Shown: piece after piece, positions 25,197-34,186 of the stretch
Layout: every line of letters begins with the position of its first letter
How positions within the stretch are numbered: the stretch's first letter is position 1
From: UBA1479 sp040218445
GTDB lineage: Bacteria > Pseudomonadota > Alphaproteobacteria > Rhodospirillales > Casp-alpha2
Assembly: GCA_040218445.1 (NCBI GenBank)
Contig: JAVJRK010000011.1
Span: forward strand, 186,001 to 250,000
Reading direction: 5' to 3'
DNA: 64,000 bases
Program-made: the position numbers and the translations under genes
Notes under the pieces: generated by a model
What the model was told of the DNA's origin: nothing
The model's database searches: none
Seen by the model: the letters and a program-made list of their open reading frames with translations, nothing else

Positions 25197-27668
25197 ATGG
25201 CGGAATCCGACGATAGGGCGTGGCTTAAGCCGTTCGTCAAAACACTCATGCCGACCTTTCGCGAGGTCGTCTTGATGTCGGCCTTCATTAACTTGGTGGC
25301 CTTGGCGACGCCCGTGTTTTCAATGCAGGTCTTTGACCGCGTGGTGTTCCACAAGGGGATCAGCACGCTATGGGGCTTGGTCATCGGCATGATCGCCGTG
25401 ATCATCTTCGACATGGTGTTGAAGATGGCGCGCGCGCGCGTCATGCAGACCGTGGCGCTCCGCGTCGATGTGCTGGTCGGCCGCCAGTTATTCAATAAAT
25501 TGATGTCGCTGCCGTTATCCGAACTTGAATCCAAGCCCTCTGGCCATTGGCAGGGCCTGTTCCGCGATGTGGATACGGTGCGCAATACGTTGTCCGGCGG
25601 ATCCGCCGTGCTGATCACCGACCTGCCCTTCGTCTTCATGTTCCTGATCCTGATCATCATCATCGCGCCGCCCGTGGCACCGGTGCTGCTGGTCATCCTG
25701 CCGTTGTTCATCTTCGTCGCCTGGAAATCCGGCAACGTGATGGCCGCCGCCAATCAGGAAGAACGGCAATCTTCGATCTCGCGCGACCAGTTGATCGCCG
25801 AAATGATCCAAGGGCGAACGACCATCAAGGCGCTTGCCCTTGACCAGGCCATGCGCCCCCATTGGGAACAAAGCCACGCCGACAACATCGAAAAATCGGC
25901 CGTGCGCGGCGCCAAAACCGACTTCTATTCGAATCTCGGCGGCTCGCTCTCCATGTCGACGACACTTTTGATGACGACGGTCGGAGCACTGGCAATCGTC
26001 AATCAAGAAATGACCATGGGCTCACTGATCGCAGCCAACATGCTGTCGGGCCGGCTGCTCGGTCCGCTCAACCAACTGGTCAACCAATGGCGGACGTTCA
26101 ATTCGTTCAAACAATCCGCCGACCGCCTGGGTCAGACCTTCAATACGATCAGTGAACGCACCGAGGCCGAGGTCGAACTGGAAACACCAAAGGGCGAACT
26201 TCGGACGGAGAACGTCGTCTTTAGTTACGGGGAATCCGCCAAGCCGATCCTCAACAACGTCACCGTGTCTCTGCCCGCGGGCGGTATCCATGCCCTGGTC
26301 GGACGAAACGGTTCCGGCAAGACGACGCTGCTGAAGGTTCTGCAGGGCCTGTACCGTCCGGTCAGTGGGCGCGTGCTGCTGGATGGCGCGGATATTGCCC
26401 AATTCACGCGCGCGGAATTGGCCGATTGGATGGGCTATGTGCCGCAGGAGTGCGTGCTGTTCGCGGGCACCGTGCGCGATAACATCGCCCACCGTCACGC
26501 CGATGCAACCGACGAACAGGTCATCAAGGCCGCGACCCATGCGGGCGTTCACCACTTCATCATCGATCTGCCGGACGGTTACGCCACCGATATCGGCGAA
26601 GCCGGGTCGCGCCTGTCCGGCGGTCAGCGCCAGCGCATCGCAATTGCCCGCGCCCTGCTGGGCGAGCCGTCGGTGCTGATGATGGATGAGCCCTCGGCCA
26701 GTCTGGACCGGCAGGCCGAACAGGCGCTGCGCGAAACACTCCGCGAAATTTCCAAGACCCGCTCCGTCATCCTGGTGACCCACAGCCCGATCCTGCTTGC
26801 CGCCTGCGACGATCTTGTCGCGCTCGACCAAGGGCGCGTGGCGCTCGCCGGTCCGTCAGAGGAAATCCTGCCGCGCCTGTTCGGCCAGCAGCCCATGGAA
26901 CGTCCGTCCGAAGACAAAGCAAAAGCAGACGCTCCCAAGACCGAGGGAGGCAAGCCGGCCGCCCCGCAGCCGCCCGCAGCCAAGGAAGGCGCGGGCAAAC
27001 CGCAGCCCGGCGCGGCCCCCGCCTCGCCTGCCGCACAGCCTTCTGCGCAAGCAAAGCCGCAGGCTGCTACCGCGAAACCATCTGCTGCCGCTGCGGCTCC
27101 TGATGCGCCCGCCAAACCCGCCGGTGGGGTCGCGCCGAAACCGCCCATGCCGGATATGGCGGCCCTTGCCAATGCAGCCCGTCAGGCACCAAAGGCAGAT
27201 GCCCCGAAAGCGGCCCCGTCCAAAGATGACAGCGGCAGCGACAGCCGCGTCGAACCAACAGCACCCAAGCGGCCCGAACCTGCCCCTGCCGCAGCGCCTC
27301 AGCCGAAGCCGCAACAGGCCCGACCGAGTCCACAACCACCGGCGCCACAGCCATCCGTTCCGCCCGCATCCGTACAGCCTACCGCCTCTGCCCCAGCTGC
27401 TTCGCCACAACCGGTTCCCGCCGCCGCTGTCGTCCCTGCGCGCCCCCAGGAAGCATCTGCAAAGCCCGCCGCAGCGCGTCCTGTGTCCAATTCACAAGCT
27501 CAGGCGCCGGCTCAGCAGGCATCACCGCAAACTCCGCCAGCACAGCCGCAGCGCCCGAAACCGGCACCTGCGCCACAGAAACCGGCGGCAAAAACATCTA
27601 CCGCTTCTAGTAACGACCCATACGCTGATATACTGAAGGCCATGGAGCACGAGCGCGGCTCGCGCTAG
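25197..27668 (+). CDS. Type I secretion ABC transporter with long Pro/Ala-rich C-terminal tail
   Basis: An 823-residue PrtD/HlyB-type exporter ATPase without a C39 peptidase domain. Membrane helices occupy residues 20-300. The ATPase domain at about 330-570 has Walker A (GRNGSGKTT), the signature LSGGQRQR and Walker B (VLMMDEPSASLD). A tail of about 250 residues, mainly Pro, Ala, Lys and Gln, follows, and ends in a non-repetitive segment, NDPYADILKAMEHERGSR. Such a tail is absent from ordinary type I exporters. The adaptor gene follows 44 bases later; the outer-membrane partner may be the TolC at 11.2 kb. No secreted substrate is seen in the window. Confidence 0.9.
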   Translation: MAESDDRAWLKPFVKTLMPTFREVVLMSAFINLVALATPVFSMQVFDRVVFHKGISTLWGLVIGMIAVIIFDMVLKMARARVMQTVALRVDVLVGRQLFNKLMSLPLSELESKPSGHWQGLFRDVDTVRNTLSGGSAVLITDLPFVFMFLILIIIIAPPVAPVLLVILPLFIFVAWKSGNVMAAANQEERQSSISRDQLIAEMIQGRTTIKALALDQAMRPHWEQSHADNIEKSAVRGAKTDFYSNLGGSLSMSTTLLMTTVGALAIVNQEMTMGSLIAANMLSGRLLGPLNQLVNQWRTFNSFKQSADRLGQTFNTISERTEAEVELETPKGELRTENVVFSYGESAKPILNNVTVSLPAGGIHALVGRNGSGKTTLLKVLQGLYRPVSGRVLLDGADIAQFTRAELADWMGYVPQECVLFAGTVRDNIAHRHADATDEQVIKAATHAGVHHFIIDLPDGYATDIGEAGSRLSGGQRQRIAIARALLGEPSVLMMDEPSASLDRQAEQALRETLREISKTRSVILVTHSPILLAACDDLVALDQGRVALAGPSEEILPRLFGQQPMERPSEDKAKADAPKTEGGKPAAPQPPAAKEGAGKPQPGAAPASPAAQPSAQAKPQAATAKPSAAAAAPDAPAKPAGGVAPKPPMPDMAALANAARQAPKADAPKAAPSKDDSGSDSRVEPTAPKRPEPAPAAAPQPKPQQARPSPQPPAPQPSVPPASVQPTASAPAASPQPVPAAAVVPARPQEASAKPAAARPVSNSQAQAPAQQASPQTPPAQPQRPKPAPAPQKPAAKTSTASSNDPYADILKAMEHERGSR

Positions 27669-27712
27669 TCCCGGAATTTTCCGGGCCTGCGCGCCGCTGC
27701 TGGAGCCGAAAT

Positions 27713-29029
27713 ATGCAACACCAGTCGAACCCGCCGATTGCGTCACCGCTGGACGAGCTGCTGATCAAGCGGCCGATGCCGTCCCTGCGCGTCGCCGCTT
27801 GGCCGATCATGATTCTAATCACGGGCCTGCTGACCTGGGCCAATTTCGCCAAACTGGACGAAGTTTCCGTCGCCTTGGGCAAGGTCGTCCCGCAGGGCAA
27901 GACCAAGGTCGTGCAGCACCTTGAAGGCGGCATCGTTCAGGAGATCTACGTCTCTGAAGGCGATACCGTGTCCCAGGGCGATCCGCTTCTGCTGCTCGAC
28001 TTGGCGTCGGGCGGCACCAACCGCGAAGAACTGCAGGTCCGTCTGGACAGCGAATTGGCGGCCCGAACCCGCCTGCAGGCGGAAGCCGAAGGCCGGCCGC
28101 TTCGGTTCCCCCGTTCGCTTGAAACCCGCCAGCCCGCCCTAGTCGAAGCCCAGCGGCAGGCCCATGGCGCACGGCAGCGTGAGCTCAAGGCTTCGATCAG
28201 CGTCCTTAAGGAACAGATCAAGCAGCGGGAATTGGACGTCAAGGAACTGATGGCCAAGAAAAAGGCGGTTGAACGCAATTACTCCCTGGCCCGTGAACGT
28301 CTGGCGATGTCGGCATCGCTGCTGGCCGAAGGGCTGACCGCACGCATCGAGCACCTGAAACTGGAAGCCGAAGTCGAAGACCTGGACGGTGAAATGAAAG
28401 GGTTGGTCCCGGCCATTCCCCGCTCCCAGGCCGCTGTCGAAGAAGCCAAGAAGCGTGTGTCGGAATCGGAAGAAGGTTTCCGGCGTGAAGCCCGTGAGGA
28501 ATTGAACAAGGTCGAGCAAAGCATTGCGCGCATTCAGGAACTTATTCAAGAAGCGGAACGCCAAGGCTCCCGTTCCGAGATCAAAAGTCCCATCAACGGC
28601 ATCGTCCAGAAAATGGTGGTCACCACGGTGGGCGGCGTCGTCAAGTCGGGCGAGCCGATTCTTGAGATCGTACCGACCGGCGACAAATTGGTGATTGAGG
28701 CGCGCCTCAACCCCACGGAACGCGGTTTCATCGTCGAAGGACAGCCCGCCGTCGTCAAAATTTCCACTTATGATTTCGTTCGTTACGGTGGATTGGATGG
28801 CCATGTCATCGCCGTGGCTCCCGACGCCAGCACCGATGAAAACGGCGCCCCCTATTTCCGTGTCGTGGTTCAAACAGACAAGACCTATCTGGGCAATGCA
28901 GAAGGTCTGCTTCCGATCACACCGGGTATGGAAGCCACAGTCGATATCCATACAGGGCGCAAATCCGTTATGGATTATCTCGTCAAACCGGTTCTGAAAC
29001 TGAAGGACGAGGCCTTCCGCGAGCGGTAA
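27713..29029 (+). CDS. HlyD-family periplasmic adaptor of type I secretion
   Basis: A 438-residue membrane-fusion protein. One N-terminal span (PIMILITGLLTWANFAKLD) is followed by a lipoyl-like half (KVVQHLEGGIVQEIYVSEGD), a long alpha-hairpin coiled coil at about residues 130-285, the second lipoyl half (SPINGIVQKMVV) and beta-barrel domains (VIEARLNPTERGFI). The C-terminus matches the HlyD/PrtE group (PGMEATVDIHTGRKSVMDYL). With the upstream ABC protein it forms the inner-membrane part of a type I exporter. Confidence 0.93.
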   Translation: MQHQSNPPIASPLDELLIKRPMPSLRVAAWPIMILITGLLTWANFAKLDEVSVALGKVVPQGKTKVVQHLEGGIVQEIYVSEGDTVSQGDPLLLLDLASGGTNREELQVRLDSELAARTRLQAEAEGRPLRFPRSLETRQPALVEAQRQAHGARQRELKASISVLKEQIKQRELDVKELMAKKKAVERNYSLARERLAMSASLLAEGLTARIEHLKLEAEVEDLDGEMKGLVPAIPRSQAAVEEAKKRVSESEEGFRREAREELNKVEQSIARIQELIQEAERQGSRSEIKSPINGIVQKMVVTTVGGVVKSGEPILEIVPTGDKLVIEARLNPTERGFIVEGQPAVVKISTYDFVRYGGLDGHVIAVAPDASTDENGAPYFRVVVQTDKTYLGNAEGLLPITPGMEATVDIHTGRKSVMDYLVKPVLKLKDEAFRER

Positions 29030-29100
29030 TCGCCGTGCGCTCAGCGTCGCTTCAACATCCCTCTTTTTCCGCTTTAAGGTTGGCCGAACACGCTAACCAT

Positions 29101-29128
29101 TTGTTATTTGTTGCCAATCTATTATATA
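29101..29128 (+). promoter_or_regulatory. Candidate sigma-70-type promoter of the motA/motB pair
   Basis: TTGTTA and TATATA are separated by 16 bases, about 90 bases before the motA-type ATG, in a locally AT-rich stretch. A CTAACCAT sequence, close to a CtrA half-site, overlaps the upstream edge. This is read by eye only. Confidence 0.4.
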
Positions 29129-29214
29129 CGTTAGTTCATTAGGGGAGTTCACGACGCGCGAACGAGCCCGTGTTAGGGTGACGCGGCGCGCGGAGGTAAG
29201 GGTCCGGGGAAGAC

Positions 29215-30009
29215 ATGTCGTTAACCACTCTCATCGGGTTGCTGGCTGCGTTCGGGCTGTTCATCGGCGCCATTTTGATGAGCACCGACAACTTTCTGAT
29301 TTTTCTTAGCCTTTCCAGCCTTTTGATGGTTGTCGGCGGGACCTTGGCTTCGACCTTCATCTCTTACGAGCCCCGTTACGTCATGCTGTCGCTGAAGCTG
29401 ATCTGGCGCATTCTGTTTTCGCCCAAGGTCGGCCGCAACGTGCTGAAATCCGAAGTAGGCCGCATCATCCGCTGGGCCTATACGGTTCAGAAAAGCGGCC
29501 CGCCGGCACTTGAAGCCGAAGCCAAGAAAGCCGTGCGCGGCGACAAATTCCTGAAGTTCGGTGTCGAGATGGTGATTTCCGGCTACACCGGCGAGGAAGT
29601 CCGCGAGATTCTCACCAATGCCATCGAATCCACCTTCGGTCGCAATACGGTCCAGGTCGATATTCTGCGCAACATGGGCGGTGCCGCGCCGGCGTTCGGT
29701 ATGATCGGAACCTTGGTCGGCCTGATCATCATGCTCGACAACCTGGGCGGCGATCCGACGGAACTGGGCGCCGGCTTGGCCGTGGCGCTATTGACCACGC
29801 TTTACGGCGTGATGTTCGCGCGCATGATCTTCATGCCGGCGGCGACCAAGATTCAGCAACGCGAGGAAATCGTGCGCTTCCGCAATTATCTGATCGCCGA
29901 AGGGTTATCGCTGCTGGCCGACAAAAAGAACCCCCGCTACATCGCCGACCGCATGAACAGCTTCCTTGACCCGGCGATTCACTTCAACATCGACAAGATG
30001 AAGAGGTAG
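29215..30009 (+). CDS. motA: MotA/PomA-type flagellar stator or proton-channel protein
   Basis: A 264-residue inner-membrane protein of the MotA/TolQ/ExbB family. Hydrophobic segments lie at residues 1-20, 27-48, about 150-170 and 180-200, with a cytoplasmic loop between the second and third. The third and fourth spans carry the family pattern AAPAFGMIGTLVGLIIML and GAGLAVALLTTLYGVMFARM. It is followed by a MotB gene after 57 bases, so a stator complex that turns ion flow into torque is likely. Proton or sodium use cannot be decided. No other flagellar gene is present in the window. Confidence 0.85.
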   Translation: MSLTTLIGLLAAFGLFIGAILMSTDNFLIFLSLSSLLMVVGGTLASTFISYEPRYVMLSLKLIWRILFSPKVGRNVLKSEVGRIIRWAYTVQKSGPPALEAEAKKAVRGDKFLKFGVEMVISGYTGEEVREILTNAIESTFGRNTVQVDILRNMGGAAPAFGMIGTLVGLIIMLDNLGGDPTELGAGLAVALLTTLYGVMFARMIFMPAATKIQQREEIVRFRNYLIAEGLSLLADKKNPRYIADRMNSFLDPAIHFNIDKMKR

Positions 30010-30066
30010 CCATGCGTCCGCAGACAATCGCAATCATCGCTTGTTCCGCTGATGTAGGCTGATGCC

Positions 30067-30924
30067 ATGGGCGTCCCCGTTAAACCCAATCCCGAAGAAG
30101 AAAAAGAAGACTGGCTGGTCACCTATGCCGACGCCATCACCTTGTTGATGTGCTTCTTCGTGATGATGCTGACTTTCGCGGAATTCGACATCCCCGCATT
30201 TGAAGAAGCCGCGGCCGCGATCAAGGAAAAGATCGGATCGGACGACAACGCCTCGCCGACCGAAAAGCTGAAAATCGACCTGGAAGACGTCGTCTTCCAA
30301 ATGCAGGCCGACCGGGCCGTGCAGGTGACCAAGGATTCCAAAGGGGTCGTGATCGAATTATCTTCCGGTGCGTTCTACAAACCCGGTTCTGCTGAATTGC
30401 GCGAAGAAGCCGTTCCCTATTTGGAAAAAATCGCCCAGACGATCAGCGCACCGCGCTATGCGACCTATAACGTACGGCTCGAGGGACACACCGATGACGA
30501 GCCGATCTCGACCGACCGTTTTCCTTCCAATTGGGAACTGTCAACGGGACGGGCGGCAACAGTCGTCCGATATTTCGCCGAGAACGATTTCGTCGATCCT
30601 TTGAAGATGAGCGCCACCGGTTATGCCGACCAAAAACCCAAGGTCCCCAACAGGACCGAAGACGGCACACCGATCCCGGAAAACCAGGCGACCAACCGCC
30701 GCACGGCGATCCGTGTCACCGCCATGTCGTTGAAGGAACGGGAAGTCTGGTATCAACACCTGGCCGTGAAACGGGCCGAAGCCGAGGCCAAGAAACAAGC
30801 CGAAGCACAGCAGGGCGAACAAGGTGCCGCGCCGACCGAAGGCCAGCCTCTCCAAGAGGGCCAGGTGCCGCCCGAAGGGCAGGCACCGACAGAAGGGCAA
30901 GTTCCCGCCCCTGCTCAACAGTAA
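30067..30924 (+). CDS. motB: MotB/OmpA-type stator anchor protein
   Basis: A 285-residue protein. The single membrane span with the ion-binding aspartate is DWLVTYADAITLLMCFFVMM (D in YAD). The periplasmic OmpA-like peptidoglycan-binding domain at about residues 100-225 contains RLEGHTDDEPIS and NWELSTGRAATVVRYF. The C-terminal 45 residues are a low-complexity tail with repeated EGQxP units (EGQPLQEGQVPPEGQAPTEG), which is unusual. It pairs with the upstream MotA protein. Confidence 0.9.
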   Translation: MGVPVKPNPEEEKEDWLVTYADAITLLMCFFVMMLTFAEFDIPAFEEAAAAIKEKIGSDDNASPTEKLKIDLEDVVFQMQADRAVQVTKDSKGVVIELSSGAFYKPGSAELREEAVPYLEKIAQTISAPRYATYNVRLEGHTDDEPISTDRFPSNWELSTGRAATVVRYFAENDFVDPLKMSATGYADQKPKVPNRTEDGTPIPENQATNRRTAIRVTAMSLKEREVWYQHLAVKRAEAEAKKQAEAQQGEQGAAPTEGQPLQEGQVPPEGQAPTEGQVPAPAQQ

Positions 30925-31015
30925 GCCGCTTTGGCGCTGAACGCGCGTTGATTTAACCAGCTATTTTCTGATTTTGAAGAGTATCCGGAGCCGACCGCCG
31001 ACCGGCCGATCACGG

Positions 31016-31849
31016 TCATTTTTCGATAATCAGTTCCATGCCTTCGCGGCAGACGAAGTTGCCTTCCCAGGCCTTTTCCGCTTCGACAGCGAGATTGTCC
31101 ATGAAAGCGTCGTCGTGTTCCGGGTCATGGTGGAAGATCGCCAGACGCTTGGCACCGGCCTCTTGGCATAGGCGCATGCCCTGGTTCCAGGTCGAATGCC
31201 CCCAGCCGACCTTGGCCGGAAATTCTTCTTCCGTATAGGTGCTGTCGTAGATCACCAAATCCGCGCCGTCGATCAACCCCAAAACGTTTTGATCCAATTC
31301 GCCCGGAATATGTTCGGTATCGGTGACGTAACAGATCGACGCGCCATCATGTTCTATGCGGTAACCGGTCGCACCGTTGGGATGGTTCAAGGCTGCTGTC
31401 TTCACGGTGATATCGGACGGAAGGGAGAAACTGTCTCCCGCGTCGAAATCTTCGAATCGCAGTTTGGCCTGCATGGCTTCCAGCGGCACAGGAAACATCG
31501 GGTTGTGCATCTGGGTCGATAGAATGTCCTGTATGCCTTCGTCGCTTCGGCCCTTCAGATGGCCGGCCATGATATGGATGGCACATTCGGGATTGTAGGC
31601 AGGCACGAAGAACGGAAAGCCGTTGATGTGGTCCCAATGGGTATGCGTCAGCAAAAGGTGGGAGCACTTCAACCCGGATTGCAAAAACGAATTGCCGTAT
31701 GACCGGATGCCGGTCCCGGCATCCATGACGAATCGGTAGTCGCCTGCTTCGACTTCAATGCAGCTGGTGTTCCCGCCATACTTCATATGCTGCGGCGTAG
31801 CGCAGGCGATACTTCCGCGGACTCCCCAAAATTTAAGACGGATGGCCAT
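31016..31849 (-). CDS. Metallo-beta-lactamase-fold hydrolase
   Basis: A 277-residue MBL-fold protein. The metal-binding HTHWDH motif is in LLLTHTHWDHINGFPFF, with further ligands in the regions NHPNGATGYR, YVTDTEH and FHHDPEHDD. The N-terminus MAIRLKFWGVRGSIACATP is typical of cyclic-phosphodiesterase-like or PqsE/ElaC-like bacterial MBL proteins of unknown substrate. An AAGAGAT site precedes the ATG. It converges on motB. With two cyclases nearby, a phosphodiesterase role is tempting but not shown. Confidence 0.8.
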   Translation of the reverse strand: MAIRLKFWGVRGSIACATPQHMKYGGNTSCIEVEAGDYRFVMDAGTGIRSYGNSFLQSGLKCSHLLLTHTHWDHINGFPFFVPAYNPECAIHIMAGHLKGRSDEGIQDILSTQMHNPMFPVPLEAMQAKLRFEDFDAGDSFSLPSDITVKTAALNHPNGATGYRIEHDGASICYVTDTEHIPGELDQNVLGLIDGADLVIYDSTYTEEEFPAKVGWGHSTWNQGMRLCQEAGAKRLAIFHHDPEHDDAFMDNLAVEAEKAWEGNFVCREGMELIIEK

Positions 31850-31983
31850 GATCTCTTGCAGACTTTTGCGACCGGCTCACAGGCGTGAACGAGCGCAGCG
31901 GCTAACTCCCTTGCGGACAGGCCCTCGGTGGCACATAGCTTAATCCGTACCTTAGCGGCACGATTGAACTTCTGTATAGGCCA

Positions 31984-32748
31984 TCAAGTGCTTACTGTCA
32001 CAGTTTGATTTCCACGCACGTCTATCGCCGCACCGACTTCTATATCCAATCGTTGATCTGCCCGCCCTCTGTTGCAGGCGATTTCAACCAACCCGTTCGA
32101 ATTCGCATACCAGAACAATGTTCCGGGTGGAACCGACGCGAAAGTCGTTTCGCCTTTTATTTCAACATTGTGAACTAAAATTCGGTGGTTTGGCGAGAGT
32201 TTTTCAGCCCGCAAACCAGAAATCAGGTTGCCGAACGCATCGATGTATACGATTTGCTCGAATTCATCCGGCCATTTGGGACGATCGACTCCTGCCGGAG
32301 CAATCTCCGCTCCTTTATCCGCTCCAGCGAAAGTTCCCTCACGCGCAATCCCGGCCGCCACAGGCGCAAACAGATCACGCCCGTGGAAACTTGCCGACAA
32401 ACGCCGTGGCCGCCAAGTAATTTCCCAGGCCCGAACCGTACCGGACCGTCGGGTAAGAAGTGCGAGCACCCCGTTATCCGGCCCAACAAACCAGCGTCCA
32501 TCGGCTTCGACGACCAATGCACGCCGGTCCGTCCCCACCCCCGGATCAACGACCGTGAGAAAAACAGCCCCCTTAGGAAATTCCCCGACCAAAGCCGCCA
32601 ACAGATAAGCGCATGATTGAGGGTCAAATGGCGGTGCGTCATGCATCAGATCGATCACCGGCATGCCTGGAACGGCGCCATGAAGAACCGCTTTCATCTG
32701 CCCCACATAGGGGCCGTTGAAACCGAAATCGGTGAACAATACGAACAT
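31984..32748 (-). CDS. SAM hydrolase / SAM hydroxide adenosyltransferase (DUF62 family)
   Basis: A 254-residue protein starting at MFVLFTDFGFNGPYVGQMK. It matches the family that splits S-adenosylmethionine into adenosine and methionine using a hydroxide ion. Conserved elements are the TDFG start, VVDPGVGTDRR, FVGPDNGVL, FHGRDLFAPVAA and the C-terminal YIDAFGNLI. A longer start would run into the rpoH terminator hairpin at 32815-32845, which supports the shorter start. Confidence 0.88.
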   Translation of the reverse strand: MFVLFTDFGFNGPYVGQMKAVLHGAVPGMPVIDLMHDAPPFDPQSCAYLLAALVGEFPKGAVFLTVVDPGVGTDRRALVVEADGRWFVGPDNGVLALLTRRSGTVRAWEITWRPRRLSASFHGRDLFAPVAAGIAREGTFAGADKGAEIAPAGVDRPKWPDEFEQIVYIDAFGNLISGLRAEKLSPNHRILVHNVEIKGETTFASVPPGTLFWYANSNGLVEIACNRGRADQRLDIEVGAAIDVRGNQTVTVST

Positions 32749-32814
32749 GCCGGCAACCACTGTAACGAGGTTTTCTGATACCGGATCAAGCGTAACAGAA
32801 TGCCCGAAAAGTAT

Positions 32815-32845
32815 CACCCGGCGCCGCGAGGACGCGGGCCGGGTG
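32815..32845 (-). terminator. Hairpin terminator downstream of rpoH
   Basis: The outer stem CACCCGGC/GCCGGGTG (8 base pairs) continues after one unpaired G into CCGCG/CGCGG, with an AGGA loop. On the minus strand it is followed by ATACTTTTCG, so the T run is short and delayed. It lies about 45 bases past the rpoH stop. Confidence 0.6.
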
Positions 32846-32888
32846 CGGAACTAAGTTTCCATTGAAACGGGGTTGGCAGGCCGCCAGG

Positions 32889-33773
32889 CTAGACTGCGGC
32901 CGAAGTATCGGAAAGGGCGCGGGCGACGTGCTTTTGAACCTTTTCAAACGCACGGTTTTCAAGCTGCCGCACACGTTCTCGGCTGATGCCGTACTCAGTG
33001 CCAAGATCTTCAAGCGTTGCCGGATCATCGCTCAGCCGGCGTTCCACAAAGATCTCGCGCTCCCGATCAGGCAAGGCAGCCATGGCTTCCTGCACCAACG
33101 TACGGCGGAAATCCCCTTCTTCCATATCGCCGAGCAACGCTTCCGGGCTCGGACGATCGTCGACCAAGGTATCCTGAAATTCGACGGCACCTTCGTCGAA
33201 ACTCACCGGGGCATTCAACGACATATCCCGGGCCGCAAGGCGGCGGTTCATATAGGTCACGTCACGTTCAGACACACCGACTTCTTCCGACAGCCGCTTC
33301 GCGTCTTCCGGGTTCAATTCACCGGTATCGAGAATCTTCAACCGGCCCTTCAGGTTTCGCAGGCTGAAGAACAGCTTCTTCTGCGATGCCACCGTGCCCA
33401 TCTTGACCAGCGACCAGGACTTCAGGATGTATTCCGTAATCGCGGCTTTGATCCACCACATGGCATAAGTCGACAGGCGGAACCCGCGTTCCGGCTCGAA
33501 TTTCTTGACCGCTTTCATCAGACCGATGTTGCCTTCGGAAATCAGATCGGCAACGGGAAGCCCGTAGCCGCGGTAGCCCATGGCGATCTTGGCGACCAAG
33601 CGTAAATGGGAGGTCACCAGCATATGGGCAGCGTCAACATCCCCGTGCTCGGTCCAGCGCACGGCAAGCATCTGTTCCTCGTCTTTTTCCAGAAGAGGAA
33701 ATTTCCAGATCTCGCGAAAATACTGGCTAAGGCCACCTTCGGTCGGAACGGCAGGTAATGTCATCGTCGTCAT
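32889..33773 (-). CDS. rpoH: RNA polymerase sigma-32 (heat-shock) factor
   Basis: A 294-residue sigma-70-family factor without region 1.1. Region 2 reads LVAKIAMGYRGYGLPVADLI and FRLSTYAMWWIKAAITEYIL. The diagnostic RpoH box QKKLFFSLRNLKGRL is present, and region 4 ends in GISRERVRQLENRAFEKVQ. It directs transcription of chaperone and protease genes. Alphaproteobacteria often hold more than one RpoH; only this one is visible. A strong hairpin lies 22 bases before the start and may influence translation. Confidence 0.96.
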   Translation of the reverse strand: MTTMTLPAVPTEGGLSQYFREIWKFPLLEKDEEQMLAVRWTEHGDVDAAHMLVTSHLRLVAKIAMGYRGYGLPVADLISEGNIGLMKAVKKFEPERGFRLSTYAMWWIKAAITEYILKSWSLVKMGTVASQKKLFFSLRNLKGRLKILDTGELNPEDAKRLSEEVGVSERDVTYMNRRLAARDMSLNAPVSFDEGAVEFQDTLVDDRPSPEALLGDMEEGDFRRTLVQEAMAALPDREREIFVERRLSDDPATLEDLGTEYGISRERVRQLENRAFEKVQKHVARALSDTSAAV

Positions 33774-34186
33774 CGTCTCTTCTTCCCACTGTTAGGGCGG
33801 TTCGAAAACCCGAACCCGCCCAAGTTCATGATGGTTTTTTAGGTCCGGATTAAGGCGGCTTTATGGCAGGTCGAGGGCATGCAAAGGGCAATTTCCGACG
33901 AAACACCGTCGAAAACAGACACCGCATACCGCCGTTGCGGACACACCGAATCATTATGAAAGGAGACTGTGCTGATACAGCACTGGATAGCACTCATGCC
34001 TTATCCTCCTTAAGAAGCAATACGGCGTCTTGCGGCAAACCTGCCTGTGAGCGTTTCGCGCCCTGCCTGCCCGCCTTTCGGCCGGACACACATCCGTTGG
34101 CCCCAAATGGGCACCAACACCGTTAATATAACGGGAAAGGCCTTCAATTTCAAGATTGTGCGAAAGGTGCGGCAAGCACCTAAGGG
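33774..34186. other. Gene-free region upstream of rpoH and downstream of the mlaA-type gene
   Basis: About 410 bases with no convincing gene. It contains a GGGCGG-TTCG / CGAA-CCGCCC hairpin at 33795-33821, a GTGCTG-ATA-CAGCAC palindrome near 33968-33982, and an AAGGAG/CTCCTT inverted pair around it (about 33960-34016). Promoter elements for rpoH must be here but could not be placed with confidence. An antisense frame through part of it has atypical composition and was not called. Confidence 0.4.
33795..33821 (-). promoter_or_regulatory. Hairpin in the rpoH 5' untranslated region
   Basis: The arms GGGCGGTTCG and CGAACCCGCCC pair with one bulged base around a 6-base loop. On the minus strand it sits 22 bases before the rpoH ATG, near the expected ribosome-binding zone (GAAGAAGAG). 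A role in translational control is possible; it does not match a known RNA thermometer consensus. Confidence 0.35.

Noticed and set aside
33863..34126. Plus-strand frame in the gene-free stretch upstream of rpoH
   Set aside because: No ribosome site, atypical residue use and no homology that I recognise.
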